6,321 nt of DNA from Brevundimonas sp. (GCA_015234495.1 JADGMZ010000068.1:1-6321); one strand, 5' to 3'; shown: positions 1 through 5,399, numbered from the stretch's first letter. The notes: a model not told the origin generated them from the letters alone. A program made the numbers and translations.

Positions 1-508
1 ACTTGAACTCGCCATAGAGCTGGGCGGCGAGGGTCTTGTTGGGGGCGAGGATCAGGGCCGGGCGCTGGGTCTGCTCGATGACCTTGGCCATGGTGAAGGT
101 CTTGCCCGAGCCGGTGACGCCGAGCAGGACCTGGTCGCGTTCGCCCTGCCCGGCCTGGGCGACGAGCTCGGCGATGGCGGCGGGCTGGTCGCCGGCGGGG
201 GTGTATTTCGTCTCCAGCCGGAAGGGGATGCGCTTGCGCTGGTCCGGCCGGTCGGGGCGGTGGGGTTTCCAGTCGACCGGCGCGCCGGGGGCCTCCTCCG
301 GCGTCAGGCGCGGGCCGGTGACGGGGGCGAACATCGGCATGTTCGGGCTTCTCGGCGGCGTCCGGGGCGACTGGCCCGGGTCGTCGCGCAGTCCTCCGGT
401 CACGCCGGAGGAGGACGAGGCGACGGGGGCCCCGGCCCCCTGGCCGGGCACGTGGACGGGCTTCTTCGTGCGGGGCGCGGAGCCCTTGGGCGAACTGGAA
501 CGGTTCAT
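1..508 (-). CDS. uvrB: UvrABC system protein B, N-terminal part (3' end outside window)
   Basis: UvrB is the helicase-like damage-verification subunit of nucleotide excision repair. It is loaded on DNA by UvrA and then recruits UvrC. About 169 residues are visible. The Walker A motif GVTGSGKT is at residues 130-137. It is preceded by [14 protein letters not shown] and followed by [21 protein letters not shown], all hallmark UvrB sequence, and the reading frame runs off the left edge. The ATG at 508 is the first after an in-frame TAG (518-520). With this start the Walker A motif lies about 90 residues further in than in E. coli UvrB. The first ~56 residues are Ser/Pro/Gly-rich and low in complexity. 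Alternative starts are Met57 (338-340) and Met59 (332-334), preceded by a weak GAGAAG. No Shine-Dalgarno precedes the ATG at 508, but a -10-like element sits 6 nt upstream and a LexA box spans the codon. This favours a leaderless, SOS-controlled message. Family identity is certain; the start is not. Confidence 0.95.
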   Translation of the reverse strand, partial: MNRSSSPKGSAPRTKKPVHVPGQGAGAPVASSSSGVTGGLRDDPGQSPRTPPRSPNMPMFAPVTGPRLTPEEAPGAPVDWKPHRPDRPDQRKRIPFRLETKYTPAGDQPAAIAELVAQAGQGERDQVLLGVTGSGKTFTMAKVIEQTQRPALILAPNKTLAAQLYGEFK

Positions 509-512
509 GAAC
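498..512 (-). promoter_or_regulatory. LexA (SOS) box GTTC-N7-GTTC over the uvrB start
   Basis: Read on the minus strand the sequence is GTTC-ATGAACC-GTTC, an exact match to the alphaproteobacterial LexA operator GTTC-N7-GTTC. The uvrB ATG (506-508) falls inside the 7-nt spacer. A further GTTC follows two bases downstream (492-495). uvrB belongs to the SOS regulon in many bacteria, so an operator here makes sense. Binding itself is inferred. The box also lies about 145 bp upstream of the divergent gene at 658, so an effect on that gene is possible but unsupported. Confidence 0.75.
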
Positions 513-514
513 GC

Positions 515-522
515 AATCTAGG
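515..522 (-). promoter_or_regulatory. -10-like element of uvrB
   Basis: On the minus strand CCTAGATT resembles the Caulobacter housekeeping -10 consensus GCTANAWC, with mismatches at the first and last bases. It ends 6 nt before the ATG at 508, which would put the transcription start at or next to the A of the start codon. I found no convincing -35 at the right distance, so the call rests on the -10 match and its placement next to the LexA box. Confidence 0.4.
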
Positions 523-568
523 CGGCGGAGGACGACTTCGCCACCGCAACGCGCGGGCGGGCGAGGGG

Positions 569-581
569 CTGCTGACAGCAG
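569..581. repeat. Short perfect palindrome in the uvrB/membrane-protein divergent region
   Basis: CTGCTG-A-CAGCAG has two 6-base arms around one central base. It lies in the 149-bp region (509-657) between the divergent uvrB and the gene at 658, about 77 bp upstream of the latter. It could be an operator for a dimeric regulator or chance in a GC-rich stretch; nothing in the sequence decides. Apart from this, the uvrB promoter signals and the ribosome binding site of the next gene, I see nothing in this region. Confidence 0.25.
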
Positions 582-657
582 GTGGCGGGAGGCGGACCGG
601 CGCACTGGCGTCCTCGCGCGACGGTGGTAATCTGGCCGCCTGACTGGGGGAAATCGT

Positions 658-1362
658 ATGAACTGGTTGAACATCGCGCGCGCCGCCAAGGTTCTGGCGC
701 TGGTCGCCTTCGTGCTGCCGTGGCTGGTGGTGTCGTGCAACGGCACGCCGCTGGCGGAAGCCTCGGGAATCGATCTGGTCACCGGCGGCGTGAGAACGAT
801 GAACCAGGAGGTGTCCGAGAACCGCAGCCCGCAGTGGTGGGCGATCGCGACGCTGGCGCTGGTCGTCATCGGCCTGGGCCTGAGCTTCGCGCTGAAGCCG
901 GCGCGGCGCGCGGCGGCGGCGCTGGGAGGCGCTGCGGCGGGCGGTCTGGTGCTGTGCGCCCTGGGCATGATGCTGATGATCGGCTCGTTCAAATCCGAAT
1001 TCGCCGAGAAGATGAACGAGCCGCAGGACGCCGCCGCCAACCAGTTCTTCGACCCCACCGAGATGCAGAAGGCCATGGCCGAGGCGATCCGCTTCGAAAC
1101 CCGGTTCGGCTACTGGCTTGAGCTGCTGGCCCTGGCGGGGGCCGCGGGCGCGGCCTTCATGGCCTTCAGCGGACGCCCCCTGCCGCTCGCCGGCGGCGCC
1201 AGGGCGACGACGACGGCGCCCGCCGATCCGGACGTCGCCTACTGGGACAGCATCGACAAGACCGACGCGGCGGCTCTGGAGGAATACATCTACCGCTTCC
1301 CCGAAGGCCGGTTCGTCGACCTGGCGCGGAGTCGGCTTCCGGGGGCGACGCCGCCGGCCTGA
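658..1362 (+). CDS. Unrecognised four-helix membrane protein with C-terminal FPxGxF..LAR motif
   Basis: A 234-residue protein whose function I do not recognise. The start is well supported: GGGGGAA (646-652) lies about 5 nt before the ATG. Four hydrophobic segments are visible, near residues 10-27, 60-79, 87-110 and 152-171. The first ends in PWLVVSCNGT and is followed by ASGIDLVTGG. This resembles a recurring arrangement in small bacterial membrane proteins where a Cys follows the first helix and an SGxDLxTG segment comes after it. VVSC could pass as a lipobox, but the later helices make a lipoprotein unlikely. After the fourth helix comes a Thr/Ala/Pro linker and then a soluble tail, residues 192-227, with AYWDSI, EEYIYRFPEGRF and DLARSRL. 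This matches a short helical W..I..(x)n..FPxGxF..LAR.RL module seen at the ends of many alphaproteobacterial proteins, including some with caspase-like domains. The next gene begins 86 bp downstream on the same strand, so co-transcription is possible. The product is probably an inner-membrane protein. Confidence 0.8.
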   Translation: MNWLNIARAAKVLALVAFVLPWLVVSCNGTPLAEASGIDLVTGGVRTMNQEVSENRSPQWWAIATLALVVIGLGLSFALKPARRAAAALGGAAAGGLVLCALGMMLMIGSFKSEFAEKMNEPQDAAANQFFDPTEMQKAMAEAIRFETRFGYWLELLALAGAAGAAFMAFSGRPLPLAGGARATTTAPADPDVAYWDSIDKTDAAALEEYIYRFPEGRFVDLARSRLPGATPPA

Positions 1363-1448
1363 CAGGCAGGCCCCATGAGCAGGTCCGGAAGTCGCCAGCC
1401 GCGACGGCCGGCGCTCCCCATGTTTCGGGCCGGATCGAGGAGCCTTCC

Positions 1449-2228
1449 ATGACCGCCTTTCACCAACTGCACCGTTCCGGCCTGCTGATCCTGCCCAACG
1501 CCTGGGACGCCGGGAGCGCGGCGGTGATGCGGTCGCTGGGGGCGAAGGCCATCGCCACCACCAGCGCCGGCTGCGCCTGGTCGCTGGGCTGGCCGGACGG
1601 CGACGCCCTGCCCATCGAGCGGGCGGTGCAGATGTGCGCCGACGTGGCGAGGGCGGTGCAGGGACTGCCGGTCAGCGTCGACTTCGAGGGCGGCTATTCC
1701 GAAAACCCCGGCGACGTGGCCGCCAACGCCGTGGCGCTGGTCGAGGCCGGGGCGGCGGGGATCAACATCGAGGACGGCGGCGGCGAGCCGGGGGCGCTGG
1801 CCGCCAAGATCGAGGCGATCCGGTCGAAGGTCGGCGGCGATCTGTTCATCAACGCCCGCTGCGACATCTGGCTGAGGGGCGTGGGCGCGCCAGAGGCGCG
1901 GGTGGACGAGGCGCTGCGGCGGGCGGCGATCTACGCCGGCTCCGGCGCGGACGGCTTCTTCGCGCCGGGGCTGACGGCGCCGGAGGACATCGCGCGGCTG
2001 ACGGCGGGGACGCCGCTGCCGGTCAACCTGCTGGCCGCGCCGGGCCTTCCCGGGGCGGCGGAGCTGGAGCGGCTGGGGGTGCGGCGGCTGAGCGCCGGCT
2101 CGGGCCTGGCCAGCGCCGCCTATGGTCGCGCCGGGGAGCTGGCCAAGGCCTTCCTCGCCGACGGAGCGTCCGAGCCGATGCTGGAGGGCGGGCTGGGCTG
2201 GGGCGAGATGAACGCCCTGATGCCGTGA
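1449..2228 (+). CDS. Isocitrate lyase/phosphoenolpyruvate mutase family protein
   Basis: A 259-residue cytoplasmic enzyme of the ICL/PEP mutase superfamily. These Mg2+-dependent TIM barrels make or break C-C or C-P bonds next to a carboxylate. Visible motifs are LPNAWDAGSA (15-24), TTSAGCAWSLGWPDG (37-51), VSVDFEGGYS (75-84), GINIEDGG (104-111) and FINARCDIWL (133-142). Asp78 and Glu80 match the metal-binding D-x-D/E pair, Glu108 the conserved acidic residue, and Arg137 the conserved arginine of the family. The gating loop that carries the KKCGH cysteine in isocitrate and methylisocitrate lyases is absent: IEDGGGEPGALAAK runs straight into the next helix. This is therefore the short, mostly uncharacterised branch, and substrate cannot be assigned. 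The start is supported by GAGGAG (1437-1442), 6 nt before the ATG. The gene may share a transcript with the membrane protein upstream (86-bp gap). Its TGA stop abuts the stop of the convergent channel gene. Confidence 0.9.
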   Translation: MTAFHQLHRSGLLILPNAWDAGSAAVMRSLGAKAIATTSAGCAWSLGWPDGDALPIERAVQMCADVARAVQGLPVSVDFEGGYSENPGDVAANAVALVEAGAAGINIEDGGGEPGALAAKIEAIRSKVGGDLFINARCDIWLRGVGAPEARVDEALRRAAIYAGSGADGFFAPGLTAPEDIARLTAGTPLPVNLLAAPGLPGAAELERLGVRRLSAGSGLASAAYGRAGELAKAFLADGASEPMLEGGLGWGEMNALMP

Positions 2229-3266
2229 TCAGCGGCGCGGCGGAGCGGGCTCGTCCTCGGGCGGATCGTCGGGATGCATCAGGTCCTCGGCGGCGTCGTT
2301 GACCGTGGGCGCGGCCGGCGCCGGGCGCGGGGCGGCCGGGGCGGCGGCGAGGCCGAGGGCGGCCAGCCCTTCCGAGCCCTCGTGGCCGAAGACGCTGCGC
2401 AGGCGCAGATCGGTCTGCGGCACCGGCGTCTCGATTCCGGCTGCCTCGAGCGCGTCGGCCACCACCCAGGTGTAGGCCGCATGCATGGCCGAGGGCCGCT
2501 TGACCGCCTCGCGCGTCGGCCAGACCAGCAGCTCGAACTCCAGCCCGCGCTCGCCGAAGCCGACCAGCCAGACCTGGCATCTGCGGTCCTCGCTCTCGGA
2601 CGAGGTGAAGGGGCTGGCGCGGGCGGCGGCCAGCACCGCCTCGCGCACCTTGCCGCGGTCGGCGCCGTAGGCGACGGCGAAGGGGATGTGGATGCGGCGG
2701 GTGTCGCCCTTCAGCGTCCAGTTGACCACCGGCTGCTCGATCAGGCGCGAGTTGGGGACCAGGACGTTGACGTTGTCGTTGGTGCGGATGCGCACGGCGC
2801 GGGGGCCGATCTCGGTGATCACCCCGCGCATGCCCTCGGCCCGGACCGTGCCGGTCATGGCCCCGCCGATCTCGACGTAGTCGCCGACCGAGACCATGCG
2901 GTCGAAGATCAGGAACAGGCCGGAGACGAACTCCTTGACCACCCCCTGCAGGCCGAGGCCGACGCCGATGCCCAGCGCCCCGGCGAAGACCGCCAGCGAG
3001 GACAGGTTGAGCCCCGCCACCGACAGGGCCCAGAAGGCGCCAACGACGATGAGGCCGTAGCTGGCCAACTTCTCCAGCACATAGAGGGCCGCCGCGCTGC
3101 GGTTCGAACGGTCGCGCAGGCGGCACAGGGCGCGGCTAACCAGACGCGAGGCGACCCACGCCAGGACGAGGATGGCGAGGCCGGCGAGCACGCCGCCGAT
3201 GGTCACCACCGAGCCGCCGAGGCGGAACAGTTGGCCCTGGTCGATCTGGTTGATCTGGTCGAGCAT
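2229..3266 (-). CDS. Small-conductance mechanosensitive channel (MscS family)
   Basis: A 345-residue inner-membrane channel of MscS type, which opens under membrane tension to release solutes on hypo-osmotic shock. Helices lie near residues 18-44, 66-86 and 90-120. The third is the pore helix, with GALGIGVGLGLQG (96-108) giving the small-residue packing typical of MscS. The beta domain follows: VSVGDYVEIGG (125-135), RIRTNDNVNVLVPNSRLI (159-176) and VVNWT (180-184). The alpha/beta C-terminal domain ends with PVPQTDLRLR (281-290). Compared with E. coli MscS, the stretch between EIGG and RIRT is about 10 residues longer, and an Ala/Pro/Asp-rich tail (about 300-345) extends past the usual end. 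The frame stays open for 44 more codons upstream, but these cross a heptamer repeat tract and encode non-family sequence. MLDQINQ at 3264-3266 gives a normal MscS N-terminus, although no clear Shine-Dalgarno precedes it. Its stop is directly adjacent to that of the gene to the left; it is divergent from ogt. Confidence 0.93.
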   Translation of the reverse strand: MLDQINQIDQGQLFRLGGSVVTIGGVLAGLAILVLAWVASRLVSRALCRLRDRSNRSAAALYVLEKLASYGLIVVGAFWALSVAGLNLSSLAVFAGALGIGVGLGLQGVVKEFVSGLFLIFDRMVSVGDYVEIGGAMTGTVRAEGMRGVITEIGPRAVRIRTNDNVNVLVPNSRLIEQPVVNWTLKGDTRRIHIPFAVAYGADRGKVREAVLAAARASPFTSSESEDRRCQVWLVGFGERGLEFELLVWPTREAVKRPSAMHAAYTWVVADALEAAGIETPVPQTDLRLRSVFGHEGSEGLAALGLAAAPAAPRPAPAAPTVNDAAEDLMHPDDPPEDEPAPPRR

Positions 3267-3299
3267 GGGTGGTGGGGTCCGGAAGGCGCGAGCGGGGGA

Positions 3300-3334
3300 G
3301 GGATTAGGGATTAGGGATGAGGGATGAGGGATGA
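3300..3334 (+). repeat. Left heptamer tract: five GGGATTA/GGGATGA units
   Basis: Five perfect 7-nt units in tandem: two GGGATTA (3300-3313), then three GGGATGA (3314-3334). Five GGG runs separated by 4-nt loops make the plus strand a candidate for an intramolecular G-quadruplex. The internal TTAGGG hexamers look telomere-like, but only by chance of composition. The tract lies 33 bp upstream of the mscS-like start and is the left arm of the inverted repeat described separately. Confidence 0.95.
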
Positions 3335-3435
3335 GAAAATGCGCGGCTGCCCCTTGGGTGGCAAGCAGGGTCCGGCATGGCATCAACGCCCTGAGCACCC
3401 CTCATCCCTCATCCCTCATCCCTAATCCTAATCCC
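3300..3435. repeat. Long inverted repeat made of heptamer arms around a 65-nt centre
   Basis: The left arm (3300-3335) is the reverse complement of the right arm (3401-3435) except for one missing C, because a right-arm unit reads TAATCC and not TAATCCC. That gives about 35 paired bases with one bulge. The 65-nt centre (3336-3400) can itself pair further: GGGTG (3356-3360) with CACCC (3396-3400), and CAGGG (3366-3370) with CCCTG (3389-3393). The element fills most of the divergent region between the mscS-like gene and ogt, so either transcript could carry it in its leader. No transposase, target-site duplication or ORF is visible in it. Confidence 0.85.
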
Positions 3436-3449
3436 TCATCCCTCATCCC
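3402..3449 (-). repeat. Right heptamer tract: seven TCATCCC/TAATCCC units
   Basis: On the plus strand: three TCATCCC (3402-3422), a six-base TAATCC (3423-3428), TAATCCC (3429-3435) and two more TCATCCC (3436-3449), followed by a degenerate TGACCCC (3450-3456). The units are the reverse complement of the left tract, so here the G-rich, quadruplex-capable strand is the minus strand. The two extra units at the right have no partner in the left arm. The tract ends about 22 bp before the ogt start codon, or about 15 bp if the degenerate unit is counted. Confidence 0.95.
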
Positions 3450-3471
3450 TGACCCCTTACTGCATCAGCTC

Positions 3472-3981
3472 ATGATCCTCACCCTCTCCACCCTCCCCTC
3501 CCCGATCGGCCCGCTGGCGGTGGCTTGCGACGAGGACGGCAGCGTGCGCGGGGTGAGCTTCGGCGAGGGGCTGGAGCGGTCGATGCGGCGGACGTGGCCG
3601 GGGGCGACGCTGGCGGCGGGGGAGGCGCCGGCGGCGATGCGGGCGGGGCTGGAGGCCTATTTCGCCGGCGACCGCGCGGCCCTGGCGCGGATCGACTGGT
3701 CGCTGGACGGGGCGTCGGCGGGCGACGGGTTTCAGGTCCGGGTGTGGCGGGCGCTGGCGGAGGTGCCGGTCGGGACCACGATCAGCTATGGCGAGATGGC
3801 GAAGCAGGCGGGCGAGCCGGGCGCGGCCCAGGCGGCGGGCGTGGCGCTGAACCGCAACCCGATCCCTCTGGTGCTGCCCTGCCACCGCGTCGTCGGCGCC
3901 GACGGCGCCATGGTCGGCTTCGGCGGCGGCCTGGAGCGCAAGACCTGGCTGCTGAGGCACGAAGGGGCGCTGCTGATTTGA
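3472..3981 (+). CDS. ogt: Methylated-DNA--[protein]-cysteine S-methyltransferase, Ogt type, with Gln in place of the arginine finger
   Basis: A 169-residue suicide protein that moves the alkyl group from O6-alkylguanine (and O4-alkylthymine) in DNA to its own cysteine. The active site PCHRV is at 136-140 (Cys137). The DNA-binding part runs FQVRVWRALAEVPVGTTISYGEMAKQ in two blocks (87-112), with the conserved Tyr106. NP (129-130), His138, the GFGGGLERKTWLLRHEG region (149-165) and Glu164 all match Ogt/MGMT, and the whole length aligns with E. coli Ogt from its N-terminal PIGPL segment. One key residue departs: where the family has ARAVG, this protein has AQAAG, so Gln120 (codon CAG, 3829-3831) replaces the nucleotide-flipping arginine (Arg128 of human MGMT). 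The frame is open further upstream, but that part reads through the heptamer repeats, so the ATG at 3472 is chosen. No Shine-Dalgarno is visible. Family certain; full repair activity uncertain. Confidence 0.94.
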   Translation: MILTLSTLPSPIGPLAVACDEDGSVRGVSFGEGLERSMRRTWPGATLAAGEAPAAMRAGLEAYFAGDRAALARIDWSLDGASAGDGFQVRVWRALAEVPVGTTISYGEMAKQAGEPGAAQAAGVALNRNPIPLVLPCHRVVGADGAMVGFGGGLERKTWLLRHEGALLI

Positions 3982-3982
3982 C

Positions 3983-4005
3983 TCCCTCTCCCGGCGGGAG
4001 AGGGA
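3983..4005. terminator. GC-rich hairpin between convergent ogt and Nramp gene
   Basis: TCCCTCTCCC (3983-3992) and GGGAGAGGGA (3996-4005) form a perfect 10-bp stem with a GGC loop. The hairpin occupies nearly all of the 26 bp between the ogt stop (3981) and the stop of the convergent transporter (4008). It is symmetrical and so could serve both genes. There is no U-tract on either side. It may instead be one copy of a dispersed hairpin repeat similar to the one at 5400-5418. Confidence 0.5.
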
Positions 4006-4007
4006 CC

Positions 4008-5306
4008 TCAGCCGAACAGCCCCACCAGCTCCCGCCCGGCCAGCACGCAGAACAGCACGCCGCCCGCCGCCAGCATGCCGTTGGAGAGCCAGCGGCTGCG
4101 CCACTCGGCGGGGGTCCGCTTCGAATTGAGCAGCCAGAGCAGGGTCAGGGCGAGGAAGGGCATGAAGAGGGCGCCCAGCGCGCCGTAGGCGACGATCAGG
4201 CCGAAGGGGCGGTCCATGAACAGCAGCAGCATGGGCGGGAAGGTCAGCCACAGCAGGTAGGCGCGGTAGGGGCTGCTGGACTCGCGGGCAGCGGTCGGGT
4301 CGGCGGGGCGTCCGCTGAGGTGGGCCCAGAAGTCGGCGAACATCAGGCTGACGCCCTGCCAGACGCCGATCAGGGAGGAGAAGCTGGCGGCGAAGAAGCC
4401 GACCAGGAACATCACGCCGACGACGTCGCCGAAGCGCTCGCGCAGGACGCGGTCGAGGTCGAGCAGGCCGCGGTCGCCGCCGGCGAGGGCGATGTTCGAG
4501 GCGTGCAGAAGCTCGGCGCCGACGATGAGCATGGCGATGACGAACAGGCCGGTGACGGCGTAGCCGACCCGGTTGTCCAGCCGCATGACCCGCATCCACG
4601 CCGGGCCGCGCCAGCCCTTCTGGCCGATCCAGTAGCCGTAGGCGGCCAGGGTGATGGTGCCGCCGACGCCGCCGATCAGGCCGAGGGTGTAGAAGGCCGA
4701 GCCGGCCGGCAGGGTCGGGATAAGGCCGCGGACGAGGGCCGGCAGGTCGGGGGCGACGAGGACGGCGAGGCCGACGACGGTGACGAACATCACCGCGACG
4801 AGACCGGTCATCAGCTTCTCGAACAGCGGGTAGCGGTTGAACCAGACGAGGATCACGCCGACGACGCCGAGGATCATGGCCCAGACCTTGAGGTCCAGGG
4901 CCAGCGGCGTGCGGTCCAGCAGGGCCGCCACCGGCAGGGCCGAGGCGGTCATGGCCGTGGCCCCGTAGACGAAGCCCCAGACCACGACGTAGACGCCGAA
5001 ATAGACGCTGGCCCAGTTGAGCCGGCCGCCGAACCAGCCGGGGCCGAGGCTGGACCAGCCCTCGAAGATGGTCCGGCCCGAGGCCAGGGACCAGCGGCCC
5101 ACCGCCTCGGCCAGCGAGATCTTGAGCAGGGTCCCGACCACCGCCGCCCACAGCAGGGCGTAGCCGAACTTCGACCCGGCCACGAGGGTGGCGATCAGGT
5201 CGCCGGCCCCGACGCCGGTGGCGGCGGCCACGAGGCCGGGGCCGATCAGCCGCCAGCGGGCGCCGGGGGGCGGGGCCGTGGGCGCGGCGGCGTCCTCGAT
5301 GGTCAT
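4008..5306 (-). CDS. Divergent Nramp-family transporter lacking the DPGN and MPH motifs
   Basis: A 432-residue inner-membrane protein with about 11 hydrophobic segments, the normal Nramp number (near 21-42, 47-68, 98-122, 139-157, 166-186, 203-226, 247-268, 292-315, 349-363, 368-393, 408-428). The first helix aligns without gaps to Nramp/MntH: GPGLVAAATG (22-31), then SKFGYALLW (45-53). The metal-binding DPGN of helix 1 is GAGD here (33-36), and the MPH of helix 6 is replaced by about TLA (219-221) in GGTITLAAYGYW. Canonical Nramps take up Mn2+/Fe2+ with H+ through these residues. The fold is therefore clear but the substrate is not, and a different ion or solute is likely. The start at 5304-5306 has a strong AGGAGG (5314-5319) 7 nt upstream; the longer open frame (to 5393) adds Arg-rich, non-family sequence. 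It is divergent from the TauE/SafE gene across 130 bp. Confidence 0.88.
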   Translation of the reverse strand: MTIEDAAAPTAPPPGARWRLIGPGLVAAATGVGAGDLIATLVAGSKFGYALLWAAVVGTLLKISLAEAVGRWSLASGRTIFEGWSSLGPGWFGGRLNWASVYFGVYVVVWGFVYGATAMTASALPVAALLDRTPLALDLKVWAMILGVVGVILVWFNRYPLFEKLMTGLVAVMFVTVVGLAVLVAPDLPALVRGLIPTLPAGSAFYTLGLIGGVGGTITLAAYGYWIGQKGWRGPAWMRVMRLDNRVGYAVTGLFVIAMLIVGAELLHASNIALAGGDRGLLDLDRVLRERFGDVVGVMFLVGFFAASFSSLIGVWQGVSLMFADFWAHLSGRPADPTAARESSSPYRAYLLWLTFPPMLLLFMDRPFGLIVAYGALGALFMPFLALTLLWLLNSKRTPAEWRSRWLSNGMLAAGGVLFCVLAGRELVGLFG

Positions 5307-5313
5307 GTCGGCC

Positions 5314-5319
5314 CCTCCT
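5314..5319 (-). promoter_or_regulatory. Ribosome binding site deciding the Nramp-gene start
   Basis: AGGAGG on the minus strand, 7 nt before the ATG at 5304-5306, is the strongest Shine-Dalgarno in the window. It selects this start over in-frame ATGs further upstream in the open frame, up to 5393. Confidence 0.8.
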
Positions 5320-5399
5320 GCCCGTCGCGTAGCGACCCGTCTTCCTAGCATCGCCGTCGCCCCCTCCACCATGCACCGCCTGCGGCGTCCCACGGTCCC

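Noticed and set aside
36..643. Plus-strand open frames opposite uvrB
   Set aside because: The minus strand carries an unmistakable UvrB N-terminus with Walker A; the plus frames match nothing and have atypical composition.
1356..1372. GGCCTG-N5-CAGGCC hairpin at the end of the membrane-protein gene as a terminator
   Set aside because: Only a 6-bp stem, partly within the coding end, without a T-tract. Such pairings are frequent by chance at this GC content.
2023..3314. Long open frames overlapping or antisense to the MscS-like gene (2023-3126 minus, 2274-3314 plus)
   Set aside because: Both are composition-driven shadows; the 2229-3266 frame has the full MscS domain order.
3267..3398. N-terminal extension of the MscS-like protein through the left heptamer tract
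   Set aside because: The added 44 residues encode the repeat and other non-family sequence; MLDQINQ fits the normal MscS N-terminus.
3300..3449. CRISPR array or telomere-like end
   Set aside because: Units are 7 nt with no spacers, which excludes CRISPR. TTAGGG occurs only as part of the GGGATTA heptamer, and the element is internal between two genes, so it is not a replicon end.
3525..5348. A 607-codon plus-strand open frame across ogt and antisense to the Nramp gene
   Set aside because: Low-complexity Gly/Asp/Glu/Arg composition, no recognisable domain, and complete overlap with better-supported genes.
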